From assembly GCF_009932475.1 (NCBI RefSeq), contig NZ_BJOV01000002.1, positions 186,001 through 250,000 on the forward strand: 64,000 nucleotides of DNA. Direction: 5' to 3'. This DNA comes from Gordonia spumicola (lineage in GTDB: Bacteria; Actinomycetota; Actinomycetes; Mycobacteriales; Mycobacteriaceae). Both the position numbers and the translations under genes were made by a program. The notes beneath the pieces were generated by a model. That model did no database searches and was not told the origin of the DNA. It saw only the letters and a list, made by a program, of their open reading frames with translations. This document shows, in pieces, positions 49,648 through 58,947 of the stretch. Each line of letters begins with the position of its first letter. Position 1 is the stretch's first letter.

Positions 49648-50672
49648 GCGGTCACCACCTTGATAGCGCCCGACGGATCCCACTCGAGGCGGCCGTGCTC
49701 GAAGTCCTGCACGCGCCCACCGGTGCCGTTGTCGCGCTCGTCCGACGTCGGCCAGCCAAGCGGCCCCGTCTCGAACCCCTCCTTCGCCCACCGGTCACCG
49801 ATCACACCACGCACCGGGAACCCCGGCTGGTCGCCCTGTCGGTAGATCACGCCGCCCTGGAACGCCTGCACCGCTCCGCCCTTGACGAGCGTGTGACGGC
49901 GGACCGGGTAGCCGAGGAACCCCGCCTCCCACCGGTGACCTGCCCACGTCTCGAAGATCCGCATCGGCACCGCGACAGCGCCAGTCTTCGGATTCCAGTA
50001 CACGTAGCCGTTCGCGAACTGAGCGAAACGACCCTCGCCGTCCGGCGTCTTGATCTCACCCTTGGTGACACGCTCCCCCAGCCACGATGCCGCGACCTTC
50101 GCCTCAGCGTCGATCGCGTTCACAACTGGCTTCACTACCTCAGTTGGTGCGCCCTTCGCGTAGCCGATGACCACGTCGTACGGGAAGTTCGGTCCGGGAT
50201 CCGCGTGGTCGGTGCCGCCCCACACGCGGGTGTCGACGTGACCGAGGATGCCTGGAAGTCCGGCGGCGGTCACCCTGCGAAGAGGAATCCGGTACTTGTC
50301 GGACCAGTAGCGGAGAACTCGGCCGACCGAGCGGAGCATCTTGTCCTGGGCGAGCCATTCAGCACGCGACTGCGATGCGTTGCCGACGACGCACAGGTTC
50401 AGCAGAATGTCGTTGCCCTTGTTGCCGGTCGACCAGGTCTGCCAGTCGTCGGTGTTCTCGCGGATCACCTTTCCGTCGACGCCGACCATCACGTTGTAGC
50501 TGCCGGACTGTGTACGAACCTGGTAGCTGACGACGTCGTCAGCGGTGCGCGAGGTAGCGGTCGCGGACTTCCCTGACTCGGTCGTGTGGATGCAGATTCC
50601 GACCAAGCCGGATGTCGGGCGCGGTCGCCCGAACCCGAACTCTTCTGACCTGTCGCTGTCGTAGTAGGTCAC
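49644..50672 (-). CDS. Endolysin: amidase_2 + three LGFP repeats (LysA)
   Basis: A 342-aa N-acetylmuramoyl-L-alanine amidase. The zinc-binding domain (about 18-175) has His29 in GICIHTTES and the block HVDTRVWGGTDHADPGPNFP. The C-terminus (about 195-340) has three LGFP-type repeats (SWLGERVTKGEIKTPDGEGR; GFLGYPVRRHTLVKGGAVQA; GPLGWPTSDERDNGTGGRVQ), a wall-binding module found in mycolata and their phages. The GTG at 50672 follows AGGAGG. A holin candidate follows with a 4-bp overlap. No LysB esterase gene is seen nearby. Confidence 0.92.
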   Translation of the reverse strand: MTYYDSDRSEEFGFGRPRPTSGLVGICIHTTESGKSATATSRTADDVVSYQVRTQSGSYNVMVGVDGKVIRENTDDWQTWSTGNKGNDILLNLCVVGNASQSRAEWLAQDKMLRSVGRVLRYWSDKYRIPLRRVTAAGLPGILGHVDTRVWGGTDHADPGPNFPYDVVIGYAKGAPTEVVKPVVNAIDAEAKVAASWLGERVTKGEIKTPDGEGRFAQFANGYVYWNPKTGAVAVPMRIFETWAGHRWEAGFLGYPVRRHTLVKGGAVQAFQGGVIYRQGDQPGFPVRGVIGDRWAKEGFETGPLGWPTSDERDNGTGGRVQDFEHGRLEWDPSGAIKVVTA

Positions 50673-50749
50673 TATGGCCTCCTGGATGAAATGGCCCGCC
50701 GAATCTCGGGGCCTATTTGATGTGAAGTGGTGTCTGGATCAGATGTCGG

Positions 50750-51136
50750 TCAGCGTTTCCGTGAAGCTCCGCGCTTCCCGCGACGGCGCTCCACCTCCGC
50801 CAAGTACTCCTCGTGTTGCTCACGCGCCAGCCGCTTTATCCGGTCGCGCGGATCCTCCACGCCCTCGACACCATCGCGGTACACCCACAGACCGGCTGCC
50901 GAATCCTTGTCGATCGACGTACCCGGCTGGTAGTCCTTGATCGGCTCGCAGCAGATCCGGATACCGACCTCGACCTGATGTCGTGCGACCTCGAGCCAGT
51001 ACTCCGGGCCCATCACCATCGGTGCGCCGACGACGAGCGGGAGCCCGACGAACGTCGCACTGATGCGGTCGATCTGATCGTTCAGTTGGTCTTCGGTCAG
51101 ATCCTTGTACGGGACACAGGCGTCGCACACTGTCAC
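50750..51136 (-). CDS. Phage minor tail-region protein
   Basis: A 128-aa protein with two N-terminal Cys (VCDACVPY) and a Cys pair later (IRICCEPIK), a hydrophobic strand region (FVGLPLVVGAPMVMGPEYWL) and a charged helical C-terminus (EEYLAEVERRRGKRGASRKR). The GTG at 51136 overlaps the previous stop (GTGA); a GTG at 51139 is also possible. Not recognised. The basic tail may contact nucleic acid or membranes. Confidence 0.6.
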   Translation of the reverse strand: MTVCDACVPYKDLTEDQLNDQIDRISATFVGLPLVVGAPMVMGPEYWLEVARHQVEVGIRICCEPIKDYQPGTSIDKDSAAGLWVYRDGVEGVEDPRDRIKRLAREQHEEYLAEVERRRGKRGASRKR

Positions 51137-52812
51137 CACACTCCCAGCATTGAGGCCGCCGAAGCGGTGTCGGAGATCATCTTGATGATCGTTTCGATCG
51201 GGTCGCGGTCAGCGGGTGCACCGAACTCGGCTTCCCACTGCGCGAAATGGTCTGCCGCCCAGTTGAATGTCGTCTTGCTGCAGCGCTCTACGTGGATCTC
51301 GCCGGACTCGTCGCCCGCGATCTCGAAGCTGCCGCGGTCACCCTTGTAGAAATGGCCCGAGCCTTTCCAGCCGACAACGTACGGGCCGCCAACCGATGTC
51401 ACCTTCCCGTGCCGTTGCCGCTCCGTAGCCTTCACGCCCGACCGGACCGCCATCAACGACGACAGCGTGTACGCCTTACCTGGCAGGTCAACGTGGTACT
51501 CGAGATAGTGCGACGAGCCTTGCTGCGCTATTCGATGCGGCAACTTCACCGAGATCCACGCAAGTACCGTGTCCGTATAGAACGGCTTCAACACCGCGTC
51601 TATCGCGCCACCCTGCGGCCCGATCCCGTACCCGCCGACATTCAGATTCGATGTCACCAAGTCGCCAAGCGCCTGCACCCCGGCGCTGATCGCCTCATTC
51701 ACGCCCGGCGCACTCTGTCCGCCGCAGTTGATGATGATGCCCTTCGATGGCGACGTCGTGAACTCAGTCTCGGTCGGATAGTCAGCCGGGAAGTGGGCGA
51801 ACGGGAAACCCTTCGGCGTCTCGAACATCGTGCTGTAGAACTGTGATGGCCACTGCGGTTCGCCGGTCAGCTCGACCTCGATGTCCTCGAACATGTCGCC
51901 GATCGATTCGCGAATCGTGCGAGTCATCCCGTCGAAGATCGTGCCGCCATTCGCAGCACCCTCGCGGTGTCCGGACTTGTCGACAATGTCGACGACCAGC
52001 GCACCGTCCTTGATGTCAGCGCCAGGCCACGGCTCCGGATCCCCGGCACGGTAGCGGCGAGTGACGACCGACATTTCCGCATCCGACATGATCGGCGATG
52101 CGATGTCGTGCCACTTCCCCCAGCGGGACATGAACAGCGCCCACGTCGTCCCGTCCGCCAAGTCCTGCAACAGCGTCGTCGGCTTGATGACGATGTCCCA
52201 GTTCGACATGTCCAACCCGTCCAACCAGGTCATCGGGTTCATCGGATCGTCAGGGATCTGCCAGATGCTCGAGTAGATCCGCAACAGATTCAGGAACAAC
52301 GCCGTCTTCAAAGTCCAGATCGCCGGCCCCGCCAACAGGAAGATCCGCGGGAACTGGAAGATCGCAGGCAAGAACGGATTCGACCAGCAGTCGACCCACT
52401 TCAGATTCTCGTAGTCGGTGAGGAACGTGACGACCAAGAGACGCTGCCCCTTCGCATCCTTCTTCACCGTCTTCGAGTCGTAACGCCCCGACAACCGGAC
52501 GCCGTTGTGCTCGACATCGACGTGGAAGTTCTCGCCCTCACCGCGCGACATGCGCCCGCGGTCGTCGTTCATCCACTGCGCGACCGGGTGATCAAACGCC
52601 AACGTGAGTTCAATGCTGCCGGTGTCGTTCTCGTTGTCCTCGGCGTGAATCGACACGACATCGAGCAGCAGATGTTGCAGTCGTTGCTGTCCGTCGAACA
52701 CGAACGTTCCGGGCGGCGTCTCCCGCATCGCCTCGACACGACGATCCTCAGCCTCGGTCGCCTCGCGGATTGCGTTGCACTGATCGAGCAGCGACATCGT
52801 TGGAGCAGTCAT
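51133..52812 (-). CDS. Phage tail hub / Gp37-like baseplate protein
   Basis: A 559-aa tail protein resembling the ReqiPine5 Gp37-like actinophage tail family. Marks are FVFDGQQRLQHLL, FLTDYENLKWVDCWSNPFLP, WALFMSRWGKWHDIASPIMS, VVDIVDKSGHREG and GKAYTLSSLMAVRSGVKATE. This type occupies the hub position after the distal tail protein. The ATG at 52812 directly follows the previous stop. It probably forms the tail-tip hub that opens on adsorption. Confidence 0.8.
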   Translation of the reverse strand: MTAPTMSLLDQCNAIREATEAEDRRVEAMRETPPGTFVFDGQQRLQHLLLDVVSIHAEDNENDTGSIELTLAFDHPVAQWMNDDRGRMSRGEGENFHVDVEHNGVRLSGRYDSKTVKKDAKGQRLLVVTFLTDYENLKWVDCWSNPFLPAIFQFPRIFLLAGPAIWTLKTALFLNLLRIYSSIWQIPDDPMNPMTWLDGLDMSNWDIVIKPTTLLQDLADGTTWALFMSRWGKWHDIASPIMSDAEMSVVTRRYRAGDPEPWPGADIKDGALVVDIVDKSGHREGAANGGTIFDGMTRTIRESIGDMFEDIEVELTGEPQWPSQFYSTMFETPKGFPFAHFPADYPTETEFTTSPSKGIIINCGGQSAPGVNEAISAGVQALGDLVTSNLNVGGYGIGPQGGAIDAVLKPFYTDTVLAWISVKLPHRIAQQGSSHYLEYHVDLPGKAYTLSSLMAVRSGVKATERQRHGKVTSVGGPYVVGWKGSGHFYKGDRGSFEIAGDESGEIHVERCSKTTFNWAADHFAQWEAEFGAPADRDPIETIIKMISDTASAASMLGVW

Positions 52813-53724
52813 CTACAGCTCCATTCCGATGAAGCGCGACCACAGTCGCGGCATGTGAACCTCAGCGCGGGCGCCCGACGACGGCGCACCGGTCACCGAG
52901 ATCGGGAGTTGAGTCAGCGGCGTGTACGGCGGGATGTCGAAACGGACCCAGTTGCCGTTCATGCGGCCCAACAGATTCGCACCGGTGAGCGTCGACGCAT
53001 GCAGCTTGCGGCGTTCACGCGTGATCCGCGCACCACCATCAGCGACCGTCACATCGACAGTCACCGTCCGCGTCGCCTGCTCGCCCGCCGGGACACGAGC
53101 ACCCTCCGGCCCTTGCCACGACGGATCCGGAAGCACCCACTTGCCCGGCGTCAGGATCCACGTGTGGCGGCACGGCGTATCCGTCGGATTCGACACAGTG
53201 ACAGTCCCACTGCCACTACTGTCTGACGTCTCAAAGAAATCCACTTCGGTGCCCGAAGTCGGCAGCGGTTGCGGGGCACGCAACTCGTACACGATGTCGA
53301 AGATCGCATTCGTATACGGGTCGCGCTCCATCTTCATCTCCGGTGCCGCCTTCAAATGGGCGTCCAGAGTGCGGACACCCGACAGTGTCGAGTTGACCTC
53401 CACCTGCGGAAGACGCGCAGCGGGGTTCCACGGATCGCGGCGTGACGAGAATGCACGCCGGAAGTCAGACTCAAGGCGACCCGCCTGCTTCGACCCGGAC
53501 AACTCCTCGGCGATGTACAGGCCGATCGTCATATCGCGCGGCTTGTACCGCTCGCCCGAGAACACTGCACCCTCAGTGTCCTCTATCCAATCCGTCTCCA
53601 TTGGTGCGTCCATCAAGCCATCACAACTCGACTCAGCGATGGTGATCCACGGATTACGCTGCGATCCCCACACTGGAAACCGTGTGCCGTCCCCCGCGAT
53701 GAACGTGACATCAAAACCGGGCAT
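52813..53724 (-). CDS. Distal tail (Dit-like) protein
   Basis: A 303-aa phage tail protein immediately after the tape measure, the normal place for the distal tail protein. The N-terminal domain has TWE-like features (DMTIGLYIAEELSGSKQAGR, SDFRRAFSSRRDPWNPAARL) and the C-terminal half is a beta-sandwich (TVTVSNPTDTPCRHTWILTP, FDIPPYTPLTQ). The ATG at 53724 shares one base with the previous stop (TGATG). Confidence 0.8.
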   Translation of the reverse strand: MPGFDVTFIAGDGTRFPVWGSQRNPWITIAESSCDGLMDAPMETDWIEDTEGAVFSGERYKPRDMTIGLYIAEELSGSKQAGRLESDFRRAFSSRRDPWNPAARLPQVEVNSTLSGVRTLDAHLKAAPEMKMERDPYTNAIFDIVYELRAPQPLPTSGTEVDFFETSDSSGSGTVTVSNPTDTPCRHTWILTPGKWVLPDPSWQGPEGARVPAGEQATRTVTVDVTVADGGARITRERRKLHASTLTGANLLGRMNGNWVRFDIPPYTPLTQLPISVTGAPSSGARAEVHMPRLWSRFIGMEL

Positions 53725-56700
53725 CAGACACGGCCCCCCTTACCGGCCGCAACCAGCCGTCGATTCTTCTGCCGTTGCTTATCGGCGAAATCGCGATCGT
53801 CCCGGGCAGGCTGAACGCCATTCGGACCCTGAGCGACGACCACCTTGATCAGTTGGTCGAGCTTCGCGACGATCGCATCCGTCCCGATCCCCGACTGGAA
53901 ATCACGACGCACCATCTGCTCGAACGCCGACGTCTGCCGCGGCGACAACACCCGCTCAGGCGTATTGATGTTCTTCAACATCAACCCCTTGCGAGGAGCG
54001 ATACCGCCCTGGTCGTACCAGTTGTTCGCCTCGTGAAACGCCTTCGCATCCACCGGCGTCTTGTACCGGCCATCCACGTACTTGTCGAAAGCCTTCGCCT
54101 GCAACGCCGGATCGGTCGTCTTCGGGTCGACACCAGCCGCCCGATACACGTCCTCACCAGCCTGAATCAGACCCCAGTACTTGCCGTTCTGCGCATCCGG
54201 CTTCCACGTCGACTCCTTGTTGACGATCCAATCCGTCGCCGACCACTGATCGCCCGACCGCCACGCCTCACGCAAACCGCCCTTGAACGCGGCCTTGATC
54301 GCATCCACCGACGACAGCTTCCCGACGCCCGTGTCCTCGCCACGCTTCGGTCGGTGAGTACCCGGATCACGGACACCCTTGCCAGGCGTGATCGTCGCCG
54401 TCGTCGTCTCCGACGCCTTCAGCTTCTCCAGGTCCTCCTTGGCCTGCTTCGCCTCCCGCTCAGCCTTCTCGGCCGCAGCCTTCGCCGCCATCCGCGACGA
54501 CTGTGACGACTTCTTGTTGGCCTCCACCTCCGCGAGCCGCTGCTTCGCGACCTTCAGCGCGGTCTCCTTGTCGGTGACCTTGTCCTCGGCCTCACGCAGC
54601 TTCTTCGGATCGACAGGCTTACCGGACGTCGTGTCCTTCACCGGCAGACCGGCCCACGCGGCCAATGCGCCGGGCGAATCATTGACGCCGAACACGTCGA
54701 GAATGTCCTTGATCTGACCCGACACGCCCGTCTTCACGACATCGCCGACCAGACCCGAGATCGTCGACTCCTTCGACACCGTGTCCGGTGTCGACGTTGT
54801 CGTCGGCGAATCGGTAGTCGCAGACGGAGCATCTGTCGTCGAATCGAGCGTCAGAGTGCCGACCGCATTATCCAGAGCCTGCGCCACCGTCAGATACCAA
54901 CGGTCAGTGAACTGCGGATGATCCGGCCCCACCGGACCGCCGACCATACCGCCGCCGTTCTGGCCGCCCATCTCAACATTCACGTCATCCGGCAGTCGAC
55001 CGATCGCATGGCCGCCACCCGGACCGCCGTTGTAGTACGCGACCCGCATGTCACCCGACTTGCCAGCGCCACGCTGGTATCCCATCGCCGGAAGATCTGA
55101 CCCCATCGACCCTGTCGACATGCGGCCGCCGAACGGCGGCAGGCCAGCAGCAGCACGCGCAGGCGCCGAAACAGCTCCGGAGCAGTCGCCCCAGTTCACG
55201 CCGCCCCAGACGTACGGTGCGCCTGTCAGAGGGCGTGACGCCCCGTGTCCACCGTCGACCAACTCCCTGAGTTGCTTGCCGTTGAACCCACCGTCAGCGA
55301 ACCGGGTGATTCCGTCGGCCCCTGCTGACTTGAGCAGCTTCGACACCGCACCGCCAGCGATCCCACCGAGCAGCCCCGAGACGGACCCGTCGCGCGGGAT
55401 CAGCTCGAGCCCGAACATTCGCGCGACCGCCGCCAGGATGTCCGTCGACCGACGGCGCTTCGACGGCGCGAGCGGGATGAAGGCTTCGCCATGCGTCGAC
55501 GGCTCCGCCCACTGCACCAGGCCGCCGCCAGGATCAGCCTGCTGAATCAGCGCACGGTCCGGGAGCGTGTCACGCACGCCGCCGTTCGCGTACGCCTCCG
55601 CTGCACGGATACCGCCCGCCGCATACCGACGGATCGACCCGTCAGCGTTGCCGCCATTGGCGGCCTGCGCTGCCGCCGCAGCGGCAGCAGCAGCCGGATT
55701 CAGCGCCCCCACCGCAGTCACGACACTGATGACGGCACTTCTTTCGCGCGCAATCTGATTCAGCTTGTTCTCGACAGTATCCGCACCCTGTTCTCGGACG
55801 AGAATCAATTTGTCATTGTCGTTCACAACCTTGAGGCCGATCTGCTCCAGCAGCGCATTCACACCGGGGGCGAGAGGGGCCGTGATCTCGATGTCCTTCT
55901 TGTTGTCCTTGTTGACCTTCACGCCCAATTCGTCGAGAAGAGTGCGGACTGCACCCGCACCCTGCGTCGTAACACTAATCGACTTCATAGGCGGAATCTG
56001 AGTAACCGCATCGATGACAGTCTGGAGCTTTGCTCCCGCTTCTCCGGTGACGTCAACCTTGATTGCCTTCTGGCCGTTCTCGATGACCTCCCGATACTTG
56101 ATCCCCAGCCTGTCCAACACAGGCAGGGCCGCCTTGATCTGGTCATAGCCAATAGCGACTTCCTTACGTCCTGGGGTCGCGATCATCGCCGCCCTAATCG
56201 CCCCCAGCCCCTGGACCGCCTCCGGTGCCCCAGTCAGCTTCACCATCAGATCGATGTTGTCGCCACCACCGAAGCTGCCGTACAACTCGCGGATCTTCTC
56301 GATCGGCTTGTTGGTCGCATCAGCGAGAGCCTGCAACGTCGCCTCGATCTCACGGTTCGTACGGGAGATCGCTGCACCGTCACCAGTGGACGCGACCTGC
56401 TGCTGCTTCTGCGCGAGATCATCGAGGATCGAATACAGCTTGCCGCCAGTCACCCCCATCTCGTCCAGATTTCCCTTGGCATCGAATGCCGCCGGACCAA
56501 TCTCCTTCGCAGCCTCGGCGGCCTGACGGATCGACTCACCCATCTGGCGCATTGCGTCGGCTTTGTTCCGCGCCGGATTCAAGGCGTCCATCGCAGTCTT
56601 GATCGCCTTCAGCTTCGACTCTGCGGTGGCCGACTTATCGCCGAGTACGTCGATTGCTTCTCCGAATTCGGCGACTCCATGCGTGGTCATCCTTGCGATC

Positions 56701-58877
56701 GCCTGCTGCTTCTCAAACTCAATCCTGTAGCCCTGCAAAGCAGCAATCGTGTCTGTGCCCACCCCTAGAGATTTCAGGGATGATACAAACTGATCCCACG
56801 ACTGTTTCGTGCCGGAAATCCTAGCAGTCAACTGGGACATTGAAAGGCCCATTGAATCCATAGCTTCCTTTATGGAAGTTGCTCCAACTCCGGTCTCTGC
56901 AAGAGGTTTCTTAAATGCGCCACTAAACATATTCGTGGTCAATTCAGAGACAGTATCCAGGCTCTTGACTGACATGTCGATCTGCTCCGACAATGCGCTG
57001 AATACGTTGTCGTCGACCTCGCCGCGCGAGGCCCTGAGGGCGACCTTGACGTTGGTGACTGCCGTGGCGTATTCATCAGCCCTCTGTTTCGCTTCGGCTG
57101 CCTGCTCCTTGTTCTTCTGTATGTGGGACGTGAGCGCCATGACGCCGACCGTTGCGCCAACCATTGCGACACCCCACGGGCCGCCCATCATGCCCATGAG
57201 GCCAGCGCCGGCCGAACGCATACCCGCCATGCCTGCGGAGGCCACCCCGGCGGTTCGCGAGAAACGCTGGGCACCCGCCGCACCCTGCGCGTACGCCTGC
57301 CGAACTGTCGAGCCGAACGTTTGCGTCTGCCGAGCCGCAGCAGCCTGAGCTGCCGTCATCCCCGCCTGGGCCGCTGTCGCACGAGTCGCAGCAGTCGTCG
57401 ATGCCAAACGGGCCTCGGCAACACGAGCCTCAGCCGCAGCAACCTGCCCGGCCGTCGCGCCAGCAGTCGCGCGAACACGCGCAAGGTTCTCTTCCGCGAT
57501 CAGCACCTTCGCGGCTGCCGTCGCCGCGACGTTCTGAGCCTGCGCCAGCCTGGTCGATGCCGCCGCCAGCGCGGACTCCGACTCGGCCGACAGTGCCGAC
57601 GCACGAACAAGGCCCGACAACTTCTGCGTCACGGTCGACGTCGCCGTCGACACCCTCGACATCAGGGTCGGCATCGTCTTGAAGGCCATCCACCCGATGA
57701 GCGCCGCGCCCACCAGGGCAGGCTGCGCTTCCATCAGGTCAGCGATCCCCGACAGCACGGGCTCCAGTGCCGATAGGACGGACGCGACACCCGATATCCC
57801 GGCCATCGCGACCTGCCACGTGCCGACGCCGAGGCTCGCGGACACGGATGCGATCGACGTCGCGATCCGGATCACCGTCGGCGCGAGCTGCTGCCCAGTG
57901 CTGATGAGCTGCATGAACGTGTCGCGCGTCTGATTGACGACGCCAGAGCCCTGGAGAGCCTTCCACGCCGCCATCGCCGACGCCTGGATCTTCGGCCCGA
58001 ACTCCGTGACCGCCTTCGACGAGATCGTCTGGACGAAGGCACCGACCTTCGGCTCAAGCTGGTCGATCGCATCAGTGATCCCGGAGAATCCGCCCGGCAA
58101 CGCCTTGAAGATCGGTTCGAGCGCCGTCGCGCCGATGCGGCCCGCCGCGGCCTTCATGTTCTCGAATGCGCCCTGGACCGTCTGGCCCATCTCCTCCGCG
58201 CCACCACCGACCTTCTCGGTCATCACCTTGGCGAAGTCCTCGAACGACACCTTGCCGTCGGAGACCATCTTGGACGCTTCTTCGGTGGTCACCCCGTAGT
58301 TCTTGGCGAGTTCGGGGAGGATGCCGATCTGGCGCTCCATGAGCTGGTCCAGGGTCTCGCCGTCGAGCTTGCCCTTCGCGGCGATCTTGCCCCAGATCAT
58401 CCCCATGTCGTTGAGGTCGGTGCCCGCGATCGCCGCGCTGTCGGCGACCAGGCGCAGCGTCGATTCGAGCTGCTGGCCCGGCTTGATACCGGCGGCCACC
58501 ATCGTCCCCGCCAGACCCGCGGCGTCGCCGAGACCGAAGGCAGTGCCCTTCACCGCGGCGAGGGCGTTCTTCATGATCGACTCGACTTCTTCGCCCGACG
58601 AGCCGAGCGCGCGCAACTTGGCCTGAGCCTGGTCGATGGTGTTGAGTCGGGAGAAGCCCTTCGTCAGCGCGAACCCGATACCACCGAGCGCGGCAGCCCC
58701 AGCGGTCGCCACCCCGCCCTTGAGTGCCGTGCCGAGCGCCGACGACATCTTCGAGCCCATCGACTTGCCAGCCGCCGCGGCGTCACCGTCAGCCTGACCG
58801 AGAGCCCGCTTGATCGCGGGCCCCATCTTCGACGTCTCGGCCACTAGGCTCACGTAACCCACTGCAAGCTCCGGCAT
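53724..58877 (-). CDS. Tape measure protein with NlpC-like and SLT-like domains
   Basis: A 1717-aa tail tape measure, setting a long flexible tail (about 250 nm at 1.5 A per residue, estimate). The tape-measure domain spans about 70-270 (QAQAKLRALGSSGEEVESIM, GTMVAAGIKPGQQLESTLRL); hydrophobic segments lie around 330-420 and 585-610. Near 1226 there is an NlpC-like block (GAPYVWGGVNWGDCSG with Cys; GGGHAIG with His), and near 1546 a lytic-transglycosylase-like block (WIVNKESTWKPDAQNGKYWG, catalytic Glu). These would locally open peptidoglycan during entry. The start at 58877 was preferred since GGAGG lies six bases before it. A stretch at about 55720-57000 is less GC-rich. Confidence 0.92.
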   Translation of the reverse strand: MPELAVGYVSLVAETSKMGPAIKRALGQADGDAAAAGKSMGSKMSSALGTALKGGVATAGAAALGGIGFALTKGFSRLNTIDQAQAKLRALGSSGEEVESIMKNALAAVKGTAFGLGDAAGLAGTMVAAGIKPGQQLESTLRLVADSAAIAGTDLNDMGMIWGKIAAKGKLDGETLDQLMERQIGILPELAKNYGVTTEEASKMVSDGKVSFEDFAKVMTEKVGGGAEEMGQTVQGAFENMKAAAGRIGATALEPIFKALPGGFSGITDAIDQLEPKVGAFVQTISSKAVTEFGPKIQASAMAAWKALQGSGVVNQTRDTFMQLISTGQQLAPTVIRIATSIASVSASLGVGTWQVAMAGISGVASVLSALEPVLSGIADLMEAQPALVGAALIGWMAFKTMPTLMSRVSTATSTVTQKLSGLVRASALSAESESALAAASTRLAQAQNVAATAAAKVLIAEENLARVRATAGATAGQVAAAEARVAEARLASTTAATRATAAQAGMTAAQAAAARQTQTFGSTVRQAYAQGAAGAQRFSRTAGVASAGMAGMRSAGAGLMGMMGGPWGVAMVGATVGVMALTSHIQKNKEQAAEAKQRADEYATAVTNVKVALRASRGEVDDNVFSALSEQIDMSVKSLDTVSELTTNMFSGAFKKPLAETGVGATSIKEAMDSMGLSMSQLTARISGTKQSWDQFVSSLKSLGVGTDTIAALQGYRIEFEKQQAIARMTTHGVAEFGEAIDVLGDKSATAESKLKAIKTAMDALNPARNKADAMRQMGESIRQAAEAAKEIGPAAFDAKGNLDEMGVTGGKLYSILDDLAQKQQQVASTGDGAAISRTNREIEATLQALADATNKPIEKIRELYGSFGGGDNIDLMVKLTGAPEAVQGLGAIRAAMIATPGRKEVAIGYDQIKAALPVLDRLGIKYREVIENGQKAIKVDVTGEAGAKLQTVIDAVTQIPPMKSISVTTQGAGAVRTLLDELGVKVNKDNKKDIEITAPLAPGVNALLEQIGLKVVNDNDKLILVREQGADTVENKLNQIARERSAVISVVTAVGALNPAAAAAAAAAQAANGGNADGSIRRYAAGGIRAAEAYANGGVRDTLPDRALIQQADPGGGLVQWAEPSTHGEAFIPLAPSKRRRSTDILAAVARMFGLELIPRDGSVSGLLGGIAGGAVSKLLKSAGADGITRFADGGFNGKQLRELVDGGHGASRPLTGAPYVWGGVNWGDCSGAVSAPARAAAGLPPFGGRMSTGSMGSDLPAMGYQRGAGKSGDMRVAYYNGGPGGGHAIGRLPDDVNVEMGGQNGGGMVGGPVGPDHPQFTDRWYLTVAQALDNAVGTLTLDSTTDAPSATTDSPTTTSTPDTVSKESTISGLVGDVVKTGVSGQIKDILDVFGVNDSPGALAAWAGLPVKDTTSGKPVDPKKLREAEDKVTDKETALKVAKQRLAEVEANKKSSQSSRMAAKAAAEKAEREAKQAKEDLEKLKASETTTATITPGKGVRDPGTHRPKRGEDTGVGKLSSVDAIKAAFKGGLREAWRSGDQWSATDWIVNKESTWKPDAQNGKYWGLIQAGEDVYRAAGVDPKTTDPALQAKAFDKYVDGRYKTPVDAKAFHEANNWYDQGGIAPRKGLMLKNINTPERVLSPRQTSAFEQMVRRDFQSGIGTDAIVAKLDQLIKVVVAQGPNGVQPARDDRDFADKQRQKNRRLVAAGKGGRV

Positions 58878-58935
58878 GGGCATCCTCCGATCAGATGAGG
58901 TGCGCCAACCGGCGCGGAATGTCGTGAAGCGCGAG

Positions 58936-58941
58936 TACTCT
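58936..58941 (+). promoter_or_regulatory. -10 box of the antisense-oriented prophage lipoprotein gene
   Basis: TACTCT (TANNNT) ends six bases before the ATG at 58948, again the leaderless spacing. The box lies in the only gap between the tape measure and chaperone genes and reads against the late operon, so expression would be independent of lytic growth. Confidence 0.5.
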
Positions 58942-58947
58942 CAGCGC

